This document shows, one piece after another, positions 6,545-13,910 of a DNA stretch of 28,738 bases; positions within the stretch are counted from its first letter, which is position 1, and each line of letters opens with the position of its first letter. The position numbers and the translations under genes were made by a program. Under the pieces are notes generated by a model that did not search any database, had not been told where the DNA came from, and worked only from the letters and a program-made list of their open reading frames with translations. The stretch spans positions 1-28,738 of the forward strand of contig JAWODU010000070.1 of assembly GCA_046483125.1 (NCBI GenBank), read 5' to 3'. Source of the stretch: JAWODU01 sp046483125. Lineage in GTDB: Bacteria > Verrucomicrobiota > Kiritimatiellia > UBA8416 > JAWODU01.

Positions 6545-8304
6545 AACTCGATCCCCTGAAAATGAAAGACTGGCAAATTGCGGACGCGGCGGCCGAAAAC
6601 ATGGTGCCCTTCAACAAACTGGCCCGCGATCTCGGCTTCGAGGATGATGAGCTGATTCCAATGGGCCGGCGCATCGGTAAAGTTGACTTTCTCAAGGCGA
6701 TGGAACGTCTTCCCGGTAAAAAGAAAGCAAAATACATTGACGTGACAGCCATAACGCCCACACCGGCCGGCGAAGGAAAAACCACGACCTCCATTGGGCT
6801 GATCCAGGGACTGGGAAAACTGGGCAAGAAAGCCGTGGGAGCAATTCGACAGCCCAGCGGCGGACCCACTTTCAACATAAAGGGTTCGGCGGCGGGCGGC
6901 GGGCTGGCCCAGTGCATACCGCTCACCGAATTCTCGCTGGGGCTTACGGGCGACATCGACGCTATCACCAACGCCCATAACCTGGCCATGGTCGCACTGA
7001 CATCCCGCATTCAGCACGAGAACAATTACAACGACGCGGAACTGGCGAAGAGGAACCTCAAGAGGCTCAACATCGACCCCACAAGAGTTGAGACCCAATG
7101 GGTCATGGACTTCTGCGCGCAGGCACTCCGGAAAATACGCATCGGCATCGGCGGCAGAATGGACGGCTATGAAATGGATTCCGGGTTCGCCATCACCGTA
7201 TCCAGCGAAATCATGGCGATACTGGCGGTGGCCCGCGACCTCAGGGACCTTCGCGAGCGCCTGGGCAGGATCGTGCTTGCCAGCGACAGGGAGGGCAACG
7301 ATATAACCACGGCTGACCTGGAAGTGGACGGCGCCATGGCCGCGTGGCTGGTGAACGCCGTGAACCCCAACCTGCTTCAGACTATCGAGGGTCAGCCGGT
7401 ATTCGTGCATGCCGGTCCGTTCGCCAATATCGCTATAGGCCAGAGCTCGATTATAGCCGACGAGCTGGGCACGCGCCTCGCCGAGTATCACGTTACCGAG
7501 AGCGGCTTCGGCGCGGACATCGGGTACGAAAAATTCTGGAACCTGAAATGCAGAATATCCGGGCTTAAGCCCGACGCCGTGGTCCTGGTCGCCACCATAA
7601 GGGCGTTGAAAATGCACGGCGGCGGACCAAGGGTAGTGCCGGGACTGCCCCTCGACAAAGCATATACGGAAGAAAACCTCGATCTTCTCCAGGAGGGATG
7701 CTGCAATCTGACCGCGCACATCAACACGATCCGCGAAAGCGGCGTGAGGCCCGTCGTTTGCCTGAACCGTTTTTATACCGACAGCGACGCGGAAATCGCG
7801 CTGGTCCGTAAAACAGCCGGGGAACACGGCGCCCTGTGCGCCGTATCCGATCACTGGATGAAGGGAGGAGAAGGCGCTATCGAACTTGCGGAAGCCGTAA
7901 TGCACGCCTGTGAAGAGAAAAACAACTTCCATTTCCTGTACGAAAGCGATACCCCCCACGCAGAACGAATAGAAAAAATCACAAAAAAGGTATACCGCGG
8001 AACGGGTGTCGCCTATACCGAAAAGGCAAAAGCGAAGCTGGAGGCATACTCCGCCCACCACCAAACCGCCGCTTTGGCAACCTGCATGCTGAAAACCCAC
8101 CTCAGCCTCTCGCACGACAAAACCCTCAAGGGTTGTCCCACGGGTTGGGAGTTGCCGGTCAGCGACATTCTGCTGTACAAAGGAGCGGGATTCCTTGTAC
8201 CCGTGGCAGGCACTATCAGGCTCATGCCCGGCACCGGTTCGAACCCCGCTTTCAAAAGAATCGACATTGACGTAACCACCGGGAAGGTGAAAGGGCTGTT
8301 CTGA
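6541..8304 (+). CDS. fhs: Formate-tetrahydrofolate ligase
   Basis: A 587-aa enzyme making 10-formyl-tetrahydrofolate from formate, ATP and tetrahydrofolate (reversible). The P-loop TPTPAGEGKTT is at 72-82, followed by IRQPSGGPTFNIKG and AAGGG, then LTGDIDAI. The length is at the upper end for the family. The substrate-loop sequence RQPS-GPTF resembles the synthetase domain of eukaryotic MTHFD1 more than the common bacterial REPSLGP, so this is a divergent subtype. It overlaps panE by four bases and ends four bases before the HPS-RraA gene. It feeds the FchA/FolD ladder and the AICAR formyltransferase encoded downstream, or runs backwards to yield ATP from formyl-folate. Confidence 0.95.
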   Translation: MKLDPLKMKDWQIADAAAENMVPFNKLARDLGFEDDELIPMGRRIGKVDFLKAMERLPGKKKAKYIDVTAITPTPAGEGKTTTSIGLIQGLGKLGKKAVGAIRQPSGGPTFNIKGSAAGGGLAQCIPLTEFSLGLTGDIDAITNAHNLAMVALTSRIQHENNYNDAELAKRNLKRLNIDPTRVETQWVMDFCAQALRKIRIGIGGRMDGYEMDSGFAITVSSEIMAILAVARDLRDLRERLGRIVLASDREGNDITTADLEVDGAMAAWLVNAVNPNLLQTIEGQPVFVHAGPFANIAIGQSSIIADELGTRLAEYHVTESGFGADIGYEKFWNLKCRISGLKPDAVVLVATIRALKMHGGGPRVVPGLPLDKAYTEENLDLLQEGCCNLTAHINTIRESGVRPVVCLNRFYTDSDAEIALVRKTAGEHGALCAVSDHWMKGGEGAIELAEAVMHACEEKNNFHFLYESDTPHAERIEKITKKVYRGTGVAYTEKAKAKLEAYSAHHQTAALATCMLKTHLSLSHDKTLKGCPTGWELPVSDILLYKGAGFLVPVAGTIRLMPGTGSNPAFKRIDIDVTTGKVKGLF

Positions 8305-8308
8305 AGCC

Positions 8309-9634
8309 ATGACAGTGAAACTCCAGCTTGCTCTTGATCACGAAAATCTTGAACGGGCGCTTACAGTCGCCAGGGAAGCAGTCAGAGGCGGAGTGGACCG
8401 GCTGGAAGCCGGCACCCCGCTGATCAAAAGCGAAGGTCTGAACAGCGTAAGGACTCTTCGCAGGGAGTTTCCGTCCGCCACGATAGTCGCCGACATGAAA
8501 ACAGCCGACGCGGGCAAACTTGAGACAGAATGCGCGGCCAGGGCCGGCGCGGACGTTATCCACGTTCTGGCCGGCGCTTCAGACGCCACGATATCCGAGT
8601 GCGTCGAATCGGCAAAGAAATACGACGCGCGCATCGTTGTGGACATGCTCGGCATGGAGGACCCGGAACTGATGGTAAAGCGCGCACTGGAAGTGCAGGC
8701 AATCGGAGTTTACGCCGTTTGCGTCCACACTCCCATTGACATGCAGATGCAGGGAGCGCTTCCCTTCGAGAATCTCAAGGCCCTGTCCAGGGCCGTTAAG
8801 CTCCCGGTCGCTGTGGCGGGAGGAATAAACACCGAAAATGCCGTTAAAGCCGTGAAGGCCGGCGCCGAAATAATAATAGTCGGAGGGGCGATAACAAAAT
8901 CCCCGGACGCGGAAAAGGCGGCGAGAACAATGCGGAAAGTGCTCGCCAGCGGGCGGCCCGAATCCACGGAGTTCTATGCCAGGACCTCCGGCAAAGACAT
9001 AAAGGAAGTTCTGCTGAAAGCTTCCGCCGCCGACATTACAGGCGCGATGCATAATAGCGGGGCGGTAGAGGGAATCAGCGCGATCGTCCCGGGAGCACGC
9101 ATGGCCGGACCCGCGCTGACGGTATGGACTTATCCGGGAGACTGGAGCAAGCCCGTCGAAGCAATCGACGAGGCCCGGGAGGGACAGGTGCTTGTGATAG
9201 ACGCCGGGGGGCGCCCGCCAGCAGTATGGGGAGAGATGGCCACGAAGAGCTGTATACAGAGAAAGATTGCCGGAGTTGTGATTGACGGGGCCATAAGGGA
9301 TGTCAAAAACGTCAGGGAAATGGGTTTCCCGGCTTTCTCGCGCCTCATTACACCCGTGGCCGGCGAACCCAGGGGCCAGGGAATGCTGGATGTGCCCTTG
9401 AAAATCGGAGGCTGTAACGTGCGCTCAGGCGACTGGATTGTGGGCGATGACGACGGCATCGTCGTAATACCGGCGGAAAAGCTGGTGGAAACCGCCAACA
9501 GGGCTCAGGCCGTGACTGAACAGGAGTCCAGGCAAATGGCCGAAATAGACGCAGGAAGCACTCTAGGAAAAGTAGCGGAACTCAAACGATGGGACCACGT
9601 CAGGAAGGGCCCGGGAAATGGAACGTCAGTCTGA
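8309..9634 (+). CDS. hxlA: 3-hexulose-6-phosphate synthase fused to RraA/HMG-aldolase-like domain
   Basis: A 441-aa two-domain protein. Residues 1-213 are a 3-hexulose-6-phosphate synthase of the OMP-decarboxylase fold: Asp10 (LALD), Glu33 (LEAGTPL), the DxKxxD motif Asp62-Lys64-Asp67, His140, and phosphate-binding AGGIN (170-174) and GGAIT (192-196). It joins formaldehyde to ribulose-5-phosphate, or does the reverse. Residues 225-425 are an RraA-like domain with GEMA (308-311) and DGAIRD (326-331), the metal/substrate motif of HMG/CHA-type class II aldolases, so this half could be an active aldolase or decarboxylase rather than an RNase E inhibitor. Such fusions are known in archaea and some bacteria, but the function of the second half is unsettled. 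It overlaps the PHI gene by 17 bases. Confidence 0.88.
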   Translation: MTVKLQLALDHENLERALTVAREAVRGGVDRLEAGTPLIKSEGLNSVRTLRREFPSATIVADMKTADAGKLETECAARAGADVIHVLAGASDATISECVESAKKYDARIVVDMLGMEDPELMVKRALEVQAIGVYAVCVHTPIDMQMQGALPFENLKALSRAVKLPVAVAGGINTENAVKAVKAGAEIIIVGGAITKSPDAEKAARTMRKVLASGRPESTEFYARTSGKDIKEVLLKASAADITGAMHNSGAVEGISAIVPGARMAGPALTVWTYPGDWSKPVEAIDEAREGQVLVIDAGGRPPAVWGEMATKSCIQRKIAGVVIDGAIRDVKNVREMGFPAFSRLITPVAGEPRGQGMLDVPLKIGGCNVRSGDWIVGDDDGIVVIPAEKLVETANRAQAVTEQESRQMAEIDAGSTLGKVAELKRWDHVRKGPGNGTSV

Positions 9635-10196
9635 CTTTGAACTCGAAAAGCTTCTCGAGCGGCATCTCTCGGCCGTGGCTCTCGCCGTCAGGCGCGTAAG
9701 CCAGGATTCAACCGAAAGGCTGGTGTCGTTTATTCTTGGAGCCGAGCGGGTTTTTGTGACGGGACAGGGCAGGAGCGGTCTCATAGCCGGCTGTTTTGCC
9801 ACCAGGCTGACGCAGATGGGGTTCAGGGTCCACATTCCCGGTCAGCCGACCTGCAGGAGGATCCAGGCCCGGGACCTGATGATCGCAGTGTCCTGCAGTG
9901 GCGTAACATCCACTACCATCGAATTCGCAAGGATATCCCGCGAAGCAGGCTCGTCAACAGCCCTGATAACATCTTCCGCCGATTCCGTCCTGGCGGATAT
10001 GGCGGATGAGACAATACTGATCCCGGCCAACGACCCGGATATCCGAAAATCCTGTCAGTGCGTTGTCGGCCCGCGCAACAATACGGTTTTTGAGGAATCC
10101 GCGCTTCTCTACCTGGACGCTCTTGTTTATGTTCTGCTTGAAAGAACGGATATTCCCAAGGACATGATGGGACAGAGTCACACTAACCTGGAATAA
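9618..10196 (+). CDS. hxlB: 6-phospho-3-hexuloisomerase
   Basis: A 192-aa SIS-domain isomerase interconverting 3-hexulose-6-phosphate and fructose-6-phosphate. Seen: VFVTGQGRSGLIAGCFATRL near 45-65 (sugar-phosphate loop and helix), SCSGVTSTT near 95-103, and a late FEESALLYLDALV helix with the Glu expected in this family. The length is right for PHI (180-200 aa). Its start lies inside the end of the HPS-RraA gene, so the two enzymes are probably made together. With HPS it completes the two-step ribulose-monophosphate link between formaldehyde and hexose phosphate. Confidence 0.85.
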   Translation: MERQSDFELEKLLERHLSAVALAVRRVSQDSTERLVSFILGAERVFVTGQGRSGLIAGCFATRLTQMGFRVHIPGQPTCRRIQARDLMIAVSCSGVTSTTIEFARISREAGSSTALITSSADSVLADMADETILIPANDPDIRKSCQCVVGPRNNTVFEESALLYLDALVYVLLERTDIPKDMMGQSHTNLE

Positions 10197-10210
10197 AAGG
10201 AACCGCGCAA

Positions 10211-10837
10211 ATGTATCTCGAGGGTCCGGTACTTTCCTACCTCGACGACCTTTCGGCCCGTAAACCCACACCCGGGGGCGGAAGCGCGGCGGCGGCGGCC
10301 GGGGCAATCGGCGCCGGAGCGCTCGCCATGGCGGCCAATTTCACCCTGGGCCGGGAAAAATACAGGAACGTGGAAACGCAAATGAAGGAAATACTCAAAC
10401 GGGTTGAAAAAGCCCGGGGGCGGCTCCAGGAACTGATCGACGAGGACTCGAAAGCGTACGCCGGGATATCCGAAGCCTTTAAACTGCCGCGCGGCAACCC
10501 CGGACAGACAACCGCCCGGGCCGAAGCAGTCCAGGCCGCGCTGAGGACCGCGATGCGGGTGCCCCTGGAATGCTCCCGTATTCTCGCGCATCTCATGGAC
10601 GAATGCGTACCGCTGTTTGAAAAAGGGAATTCAAACCTGCTGAGCGACGTGACGGTAGGGGCCGAACTCGCGGCGGGCGCGTGCAGGGCTTCATGCGTTA
10701 ACGTTGAAGTAAACCTGGCGCAGATAAAAGACGCCGAACTCGCAGAAACCGTCCGCGCCGAACTCGCAGAAATTCTTGAACACGTGGAGGCGGTACGTCA
10801 AAAAATAACAGCTTTAACAAAGGAGCATTTCTCATGA
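10211..10837 (+). CDS. fchA: Methenyl-tetrahydrofolate cyclohydrolase (FTCD-C/FchA family)
   Basis: A 208-aa, mostly helical protein of the cyclodeaminase/cyclohydrolase family. Seen: PTPGGGSAAAAAGA (about 19-32), EDSKAYAGI with the conserved Asp, and SNLLSDVTVGA near 141-151. These are the folate-site motifs of FchA and of the C-terminal domain of formiminotransferase-cyclodeaminase. No formiminotransferase domain or histidine genes are nearby, so cyclohydrolase (5,10-methenyl to 10-formyl-tetrahydrofolate) is the better reading. The start has an AGGAA ribosome binding site, and the stop overlaps folD by ATGA. Its presence matters because the neighbouring FolD lacks the usual cyclohydrolase lysine. 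Confidence 0.88.
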   Translation: MYLEGPVLSYLDDLSARKPTPGGGSAAAAAGAIGAGALAMAANFTLGREKYRNVETQMKEILKRVEKARGRLQELIDEDSKAYAGISEAFKLPRGNPGQTTARAEAVQAALRTAMRVPLECSRILAHLMDECVPLFEKGNSNLLSDVTVGAELAAGACRASCVNVEVNLAQIKDAELAETVRAELAEILEHVEAVRQKITALTKEHFS

Positions 10838-11760
10838 GCGCGCAACTGCTTGAGGGCAAGCCTATCGCAGACCGTATTCTCGCCGACCTTAAGCGCGAAA
10901 TTACGGAACTTGAAAAGCAGGCAATGCCGCCGCGACTGGCGGCCGTCCAGATCGGGGAGAGCCCCGGTTCAAAGGTTTACGCCAAACAGCAGGAGAAAAA
11001 CTGCACGGATATAGGCATCCATTACGACCTGAAGCAATTACCGGCAGAAACACAGGAAACCGGCGCCTTGCGCCTCATCGAAGAGCTGAACGAGGACGAA
11101 TCAATCACGGGCATAATTCTCCTCATGCCGGTTCCGCTCGGCATCAATCCCCGCAAGCTCCAGCGGCGCATCAGGCCCCTGAAGGATATAGAGGGAATGC
11201 ACCCGGAAAACCTGGGTAAACTGTTTTACAGCGATCTCAACGTGTCGCCCTGTACGGCCGAATCCGCCTATGAACTGGCAAAGTACTCCGGTGCGACTTT
11301 AATGGGAAAAGAAGCGGTAATAGTGGGGCATTCGGATATAGCGGGCAAGCCTCTCGCGATGCTGCTTCTTTCCTCTCCGGACGCTTCGCCCACGGTAACC
11401 GTCTGCCATATCGCCACTCGCAACCTTGCCGCACATACCCGTAACGCAGACATACTGTTTGTGGCCGTAGGCAAACCCAACCTGATTACGGCCGAAATGG
11501 TCAAGGAAGGGGTCATAGTAATAGACATAGGAATCAACCGTGTTACCGCTCTGGACGAATCGGGCAAACCCGTGCTCAATTCCGCAGGACGCCCCAGGAA
11601 AAGAATTGCAGGCGATGTGGATTTTGAGAATGTTAAGGAAAAAGCTTCTGTCATAACCCCCGTGCCGGGAGGCGTGGGGGTTCTGACAACCGCAATGATG
11701 CTCAGAAACACAGTACGGACGGCCCAGATTATCGCCCGCCGTAAACTGAATAAACAGTAG
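10834..11760 (+). CDS. folD: Methylene-tetrahydrofolate dehydrogenase (FolD), cyclohydrolase residues altered
   Basis: A 308-aa FolD-family enzyme oxidising 5,10-methylene- to 5,10-methenyl-tetrahydrofolate with NAD(P)+. The NAD(P) loop is VIVGHSDIAGKP, followed by VGKPNLIT and the C-terminal TPVPGGVGVLT. At the active site, the usual Y-x-x-x-K-x-K reads Y49-A-K-Q-Q53-E-K55, so the catalytic Lys (Lys56 in human, Lys54 in E. coli) is Gln. The Q of VQLPLP is Leu97 (LLMPVP), and the second Asp of KDVDG is Glu120 (KDIEG). Work on the human enzyme showed that K56Q abolishes cyclohydrolase but spares dehydrogenase activity. Next to fchA, this FolD is probably dehydrogenase only. It overlaps fchA by four bases, with an AGGAG ribosome binding site. 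Confidence 0.92.
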   Translation: MSAQLLEGKPIADRILADLKREITELEKQAMPPRLAAVQIGESPGSKVYAKQQEKNCTDIGIHYDLKQLPAETQETGALRLIEELNEDESITGIILLMPVPLGINPRKLQRRIRPLKDIEGMHPENLGKLFYSDLNVSPCTAESAYELAKYSGATLMGKEAVIVGHSDIAGKPLAMLLLSSPDASPTVTVCHIATRNLAAHTRNADILFVAVGKPNLITAEMVKEGVIVIDIGINRVTALDESGKPVLNSAGRPRKRIAGDVDFENVKEKASVITPVPGGVGVLTTAMMLRNTVRTAQIIARRKLNKQ

Positions 11761-11769
11761 GAGGGTCCC

Positions 11770-13026
11770 ATGCCGGAAAAGAAGGATTTCCAGTCCGCTT
11801 ATAAAACCATGATGGACGACCATTTTCCTCCCCGCATGGAAATAACCTTCGCGGGCGACGGAAAGGACAGACAGACGCTGATATACGAAAAGGTTTCCTG
11901 GGTAATCGACGGCGTGCAGAAGGGCCTGCGATACGGCGAAAACCCCGGTCAGGAATCCGCGCTGTACAAGCTGGTGAACGGAAACCTGGCCCTCGGCGAT
12001 GTGCAGTGTATAAGCCCCGGCAGATACCTGGCTTCCGACGCCGAACTGCTTCAGTCGGGAAAACACCCCGGGAAAATCAATATCACCGACGCGGACAACG
12101 CGCTGAATATTCTCCGCTACCTGCCCGGGACGCCCTGCGCGGTGGTAATGAAACATAACAATCCCTGCGGCGCCGCCAGGGGCGACAGCCTGGCGGACGC
12201 CTACTTCAAAGCGAACATGGCCGACCGCGTTGCGGCCTTCGGCGGAGCAATAGCTCTGAACGCAGAAGTAGACAGGCAAACAGCACAGCTCATAGCCGAA
12301 AATTACGCTGAAGTCGTTATAGCTCCCGGATTCGCCGAAGGTGTAATGGATATCCTGGGCGCCAGAAAAAATCTCCGCGTCATGCGCATCGCGAACATGG
12401 ATCGACTCCGGGAATACCGGGCTGAGCGCGTCGTTGACTTCAAATCCCTCATCGACGGCGGGGTCATAGTACAATGGTCCTTTGTGCCTTCGGCCGTGAC
12501 AAAGGACGATCTCGTTCCGGCCCAGGCCGTTTACAAGGGCAGGGAACACAGAATCAACAGGATGCCGACGGAAAGAGAGTACTCCGACCTCCTCTTCGGC
12601 TGGATGGTCGAAGCAGGAGTAACCAGCAATTCGGTTCTATACGTAAAGGAAGGGGTAACTCTCGGAATCGGCACCGGCGAACAGGACCGCGTCGGAGTCG
12701 CGGAAATAGCCAGGGACAAGGCGCGCCGCAAACTTGCCGACCGGATAGCGTGGGAAGCCCGTCATGTTCCGTATAATAACCTCGAACCCGAAGAACAGGC
12801 GGAGATAGACGAACAGGTGGACGAAGCCAGGGGAGGACTTCCCGGAAGCTGTATGATTTCGGACGCCTTTTTCCCGTTCAGGGACGGAGTGGATGTGGGT
12901 ATCCGTGAGGGCGTAAGCGCGGTCATTCAGCCGGGAGGATCTCTGCGCGATTTCGAAAGCATAGAAGCCTGCAACGAAGCGAACGCGGCAATGGTGTTTA
13001 CGGGCCAGAGGAGCTTCAGACACTGA
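11770..13026 (+). CDS. purH: Stand-alone AICAR formyltransferase (PurH-like, no IMP cyclohydrolase domain)
   Basis: A 418-aa protein matching only the formyltransferase half of PurH. Seen: LRYGENPGQESALY, the catalytic MKHNNPCGA near 124-132 (Lys-His of the KHxNPCG motif), SDAFFPFRDGVD, VIQPGGSLRD and the C-terminal FTGQRSFRH. The N-terminal methylglyoxal-synthase-like domain that closes the IMP ring in ordinary PurH (about 520 aa) is absent. The reaction is 10-formyl-tetrahydrofolate plus AICAR giving FAICAR, the second formyl step of purine synthesis. A GGAGG ribosome binding site is nine bases before ATG. Its position after fhs-fchA-folD makes it the direct user of the formyl-folate made by the operon. 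Ring closure needs another enzyme elsewhere (PurO-like or a separate PurH N-domain). Confidence 0.85.
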   Translation: MPEKKDFQSAYKTMMDDHFPPRMEITFAGDGKDRQTLIYEKVSWVIDGVQKGLRYGENPGQESALYKLVNGNLALGDVQCISPGRYLASDAELLQSGKHPGKINITDADNALNILRYLPGTPCAVVMKHNNPCGAARGDSLADAYFKANMADRVAAFGGAIALNAEVDRQTAQLIAENYAEVVIAPGFAEGVMDILGARKNLRVMRIANMDRLREYRAERVVDFKSLIDGGVIVQWSFVPSAVTKDDLVPAQAVYKGREHRINRMPTEREYSDLLFGWMVEAGVTSNSVLYVKEGVTLGIGTGEQDRVGVAEIARDKARRKLADRIAWEARHVPYNNLEPEEQAEIDEQVDEARGGLPGSCMISDAFFPFRDGVDVGIREGVSAVIQPGGSLRDFESIEACNEANAAMVFTGQRSFRH

Positions 13027-13049
13027 TGCTTTGACGGGTCAGGCTGTTG

Positions 13050-13910
13050 ATGAATGAAATAGTAAAAAAGGAACAGCTTTCCGCGGAAAGTTTCCGCTAC
13101 GTGGTACGCGCGCCTGAAATAGCCCGGGAGCGCAGGCCGGGGCAGTTTATTGTCCTTCAGCTCGACCCGGAATTCGGAGAACGGATACCTCTTACCATAG
13201 CGGATGCGGACCCCGGTGCCGGAACCATTACTCTCATATTCCAGGCGGTAGGTAAAACCACCCGTGATCTGGCCGCTCTGAAACAGGGAGAAAATATTTC
13301 CAATGTCGTCGGTCCCCTCGGCACACCCACGCATATAGATAACTTTGGAACGGTGGTAGGCGTGGGAGGAGGCATAGGTGTGGGCCCGCTTTATCCGATC
13401 GCCCAGGCCATGAAGAAAGCGGGTAACAGGCTCATAATAATTATCGGCGCACGGAACAGGGAGCTGATTATTCTGGAAGACGAACTCAGGGCCGTCGCCG
13501 ACGAAATTATAGTTTGTACGGATGACGGCTCCTATGGCAGGAAAGCCCTCGTAACCGAACCGCTCAGGGAAATCTGCGGGCGTGAGCCGCCGCCGGACCT
13601 TGCCGTAGCCATAGGCCCTCCGGTCATGATGAAATTCTGCTGTGAAACAACCCGCCCGTTCGGCATACATACGGTTGTATCGCTGAACACTATAATGATA
13701 GACGGAACAGGCATGTGCGGAGGCTGTAGAGTGACTGTCGGGGGAGAAACGAAGTTCGTCTGCGTTGACGGACCCGAATTCGACGGCCACAGGGTTGATT
13801 TTGACAACATGATGAAACGGCTCGGCGCCTACAGGGAAGAAGAACAGACCGCCCGCCGCGCCTGCCGGGCGGTTTCAGAGCACGACAGGCAGCGGGGCCG
13901 GGGCCAATGA
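13050..13910 (+). CDS. nfnA: NfnA-type subunit: NADH-dependent ferredoxin:NADP+ oxidoreductase small subunit
   Basis: A 286-aa ferredoxin-NADP reductase-fold protein. Seen: FAD-binding RRPGQFIVLQL (29-39) and ERIPLTIAD, NAD-binding VGVGGGIGVGPLYPIA (103-118), and the C-terminal [2Fe-2S] site with MCGGC (222-226) and a third Cys at 238 in FVCVDGPEFDGH. This is the order of NfnA/sulfide dehydrogenase beta. The ATG at 13050 was chosen; a TTG codon lies just before it. The gene overlaps nfnB by four bases (ATGA), so the two are subunits of one complex that couples NADH, NADPH and ferredoxin by flavin-based electron bifurcation. Without biochemistry a dihydroorotate dehydrogenase PyrK role is possible, but the nfnB partner argues against it. 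Confidence 0.88.
   Translation: MNEIVKKEQLSAESFRYVVRAPEIARERRPGQFIVLQLDPEFGERIPLTIADADPGAGTITLIFQAVGKTTRDLAALKQGENISNVVGPLGTPTHIDNFGTVVGVGGGIGVGPLYPIAQAMKKAGNRLIIIIGARNRELIILEDELRAVADEIIVCTDDGSYGRKALVTEPLREICGREPPPDLAVAIGPPVMMKFCCETTRPFGIHTVVSLNTIMIDGTGMCGGCRVTVGGETKFVCVDGPEFDGHRVDFDNMMKRLGAYREEEQTARRACRAVSEHDRQRGRGQ

Noticed and set aside
6331..8310. 659-codon open frame on the minus strand opposite fhs
   Set aside because: It is the antisense of a clear, full-length fhs; its composition has no domain sense and it has no ribosome binding site.
11299..12549. 416-codon minus-strand frame opposite folD and the AICAR formyltransferase
   Set aside because: Both plus-strand genes are unambiguous by motif; the antisense frame follows from codon bias.
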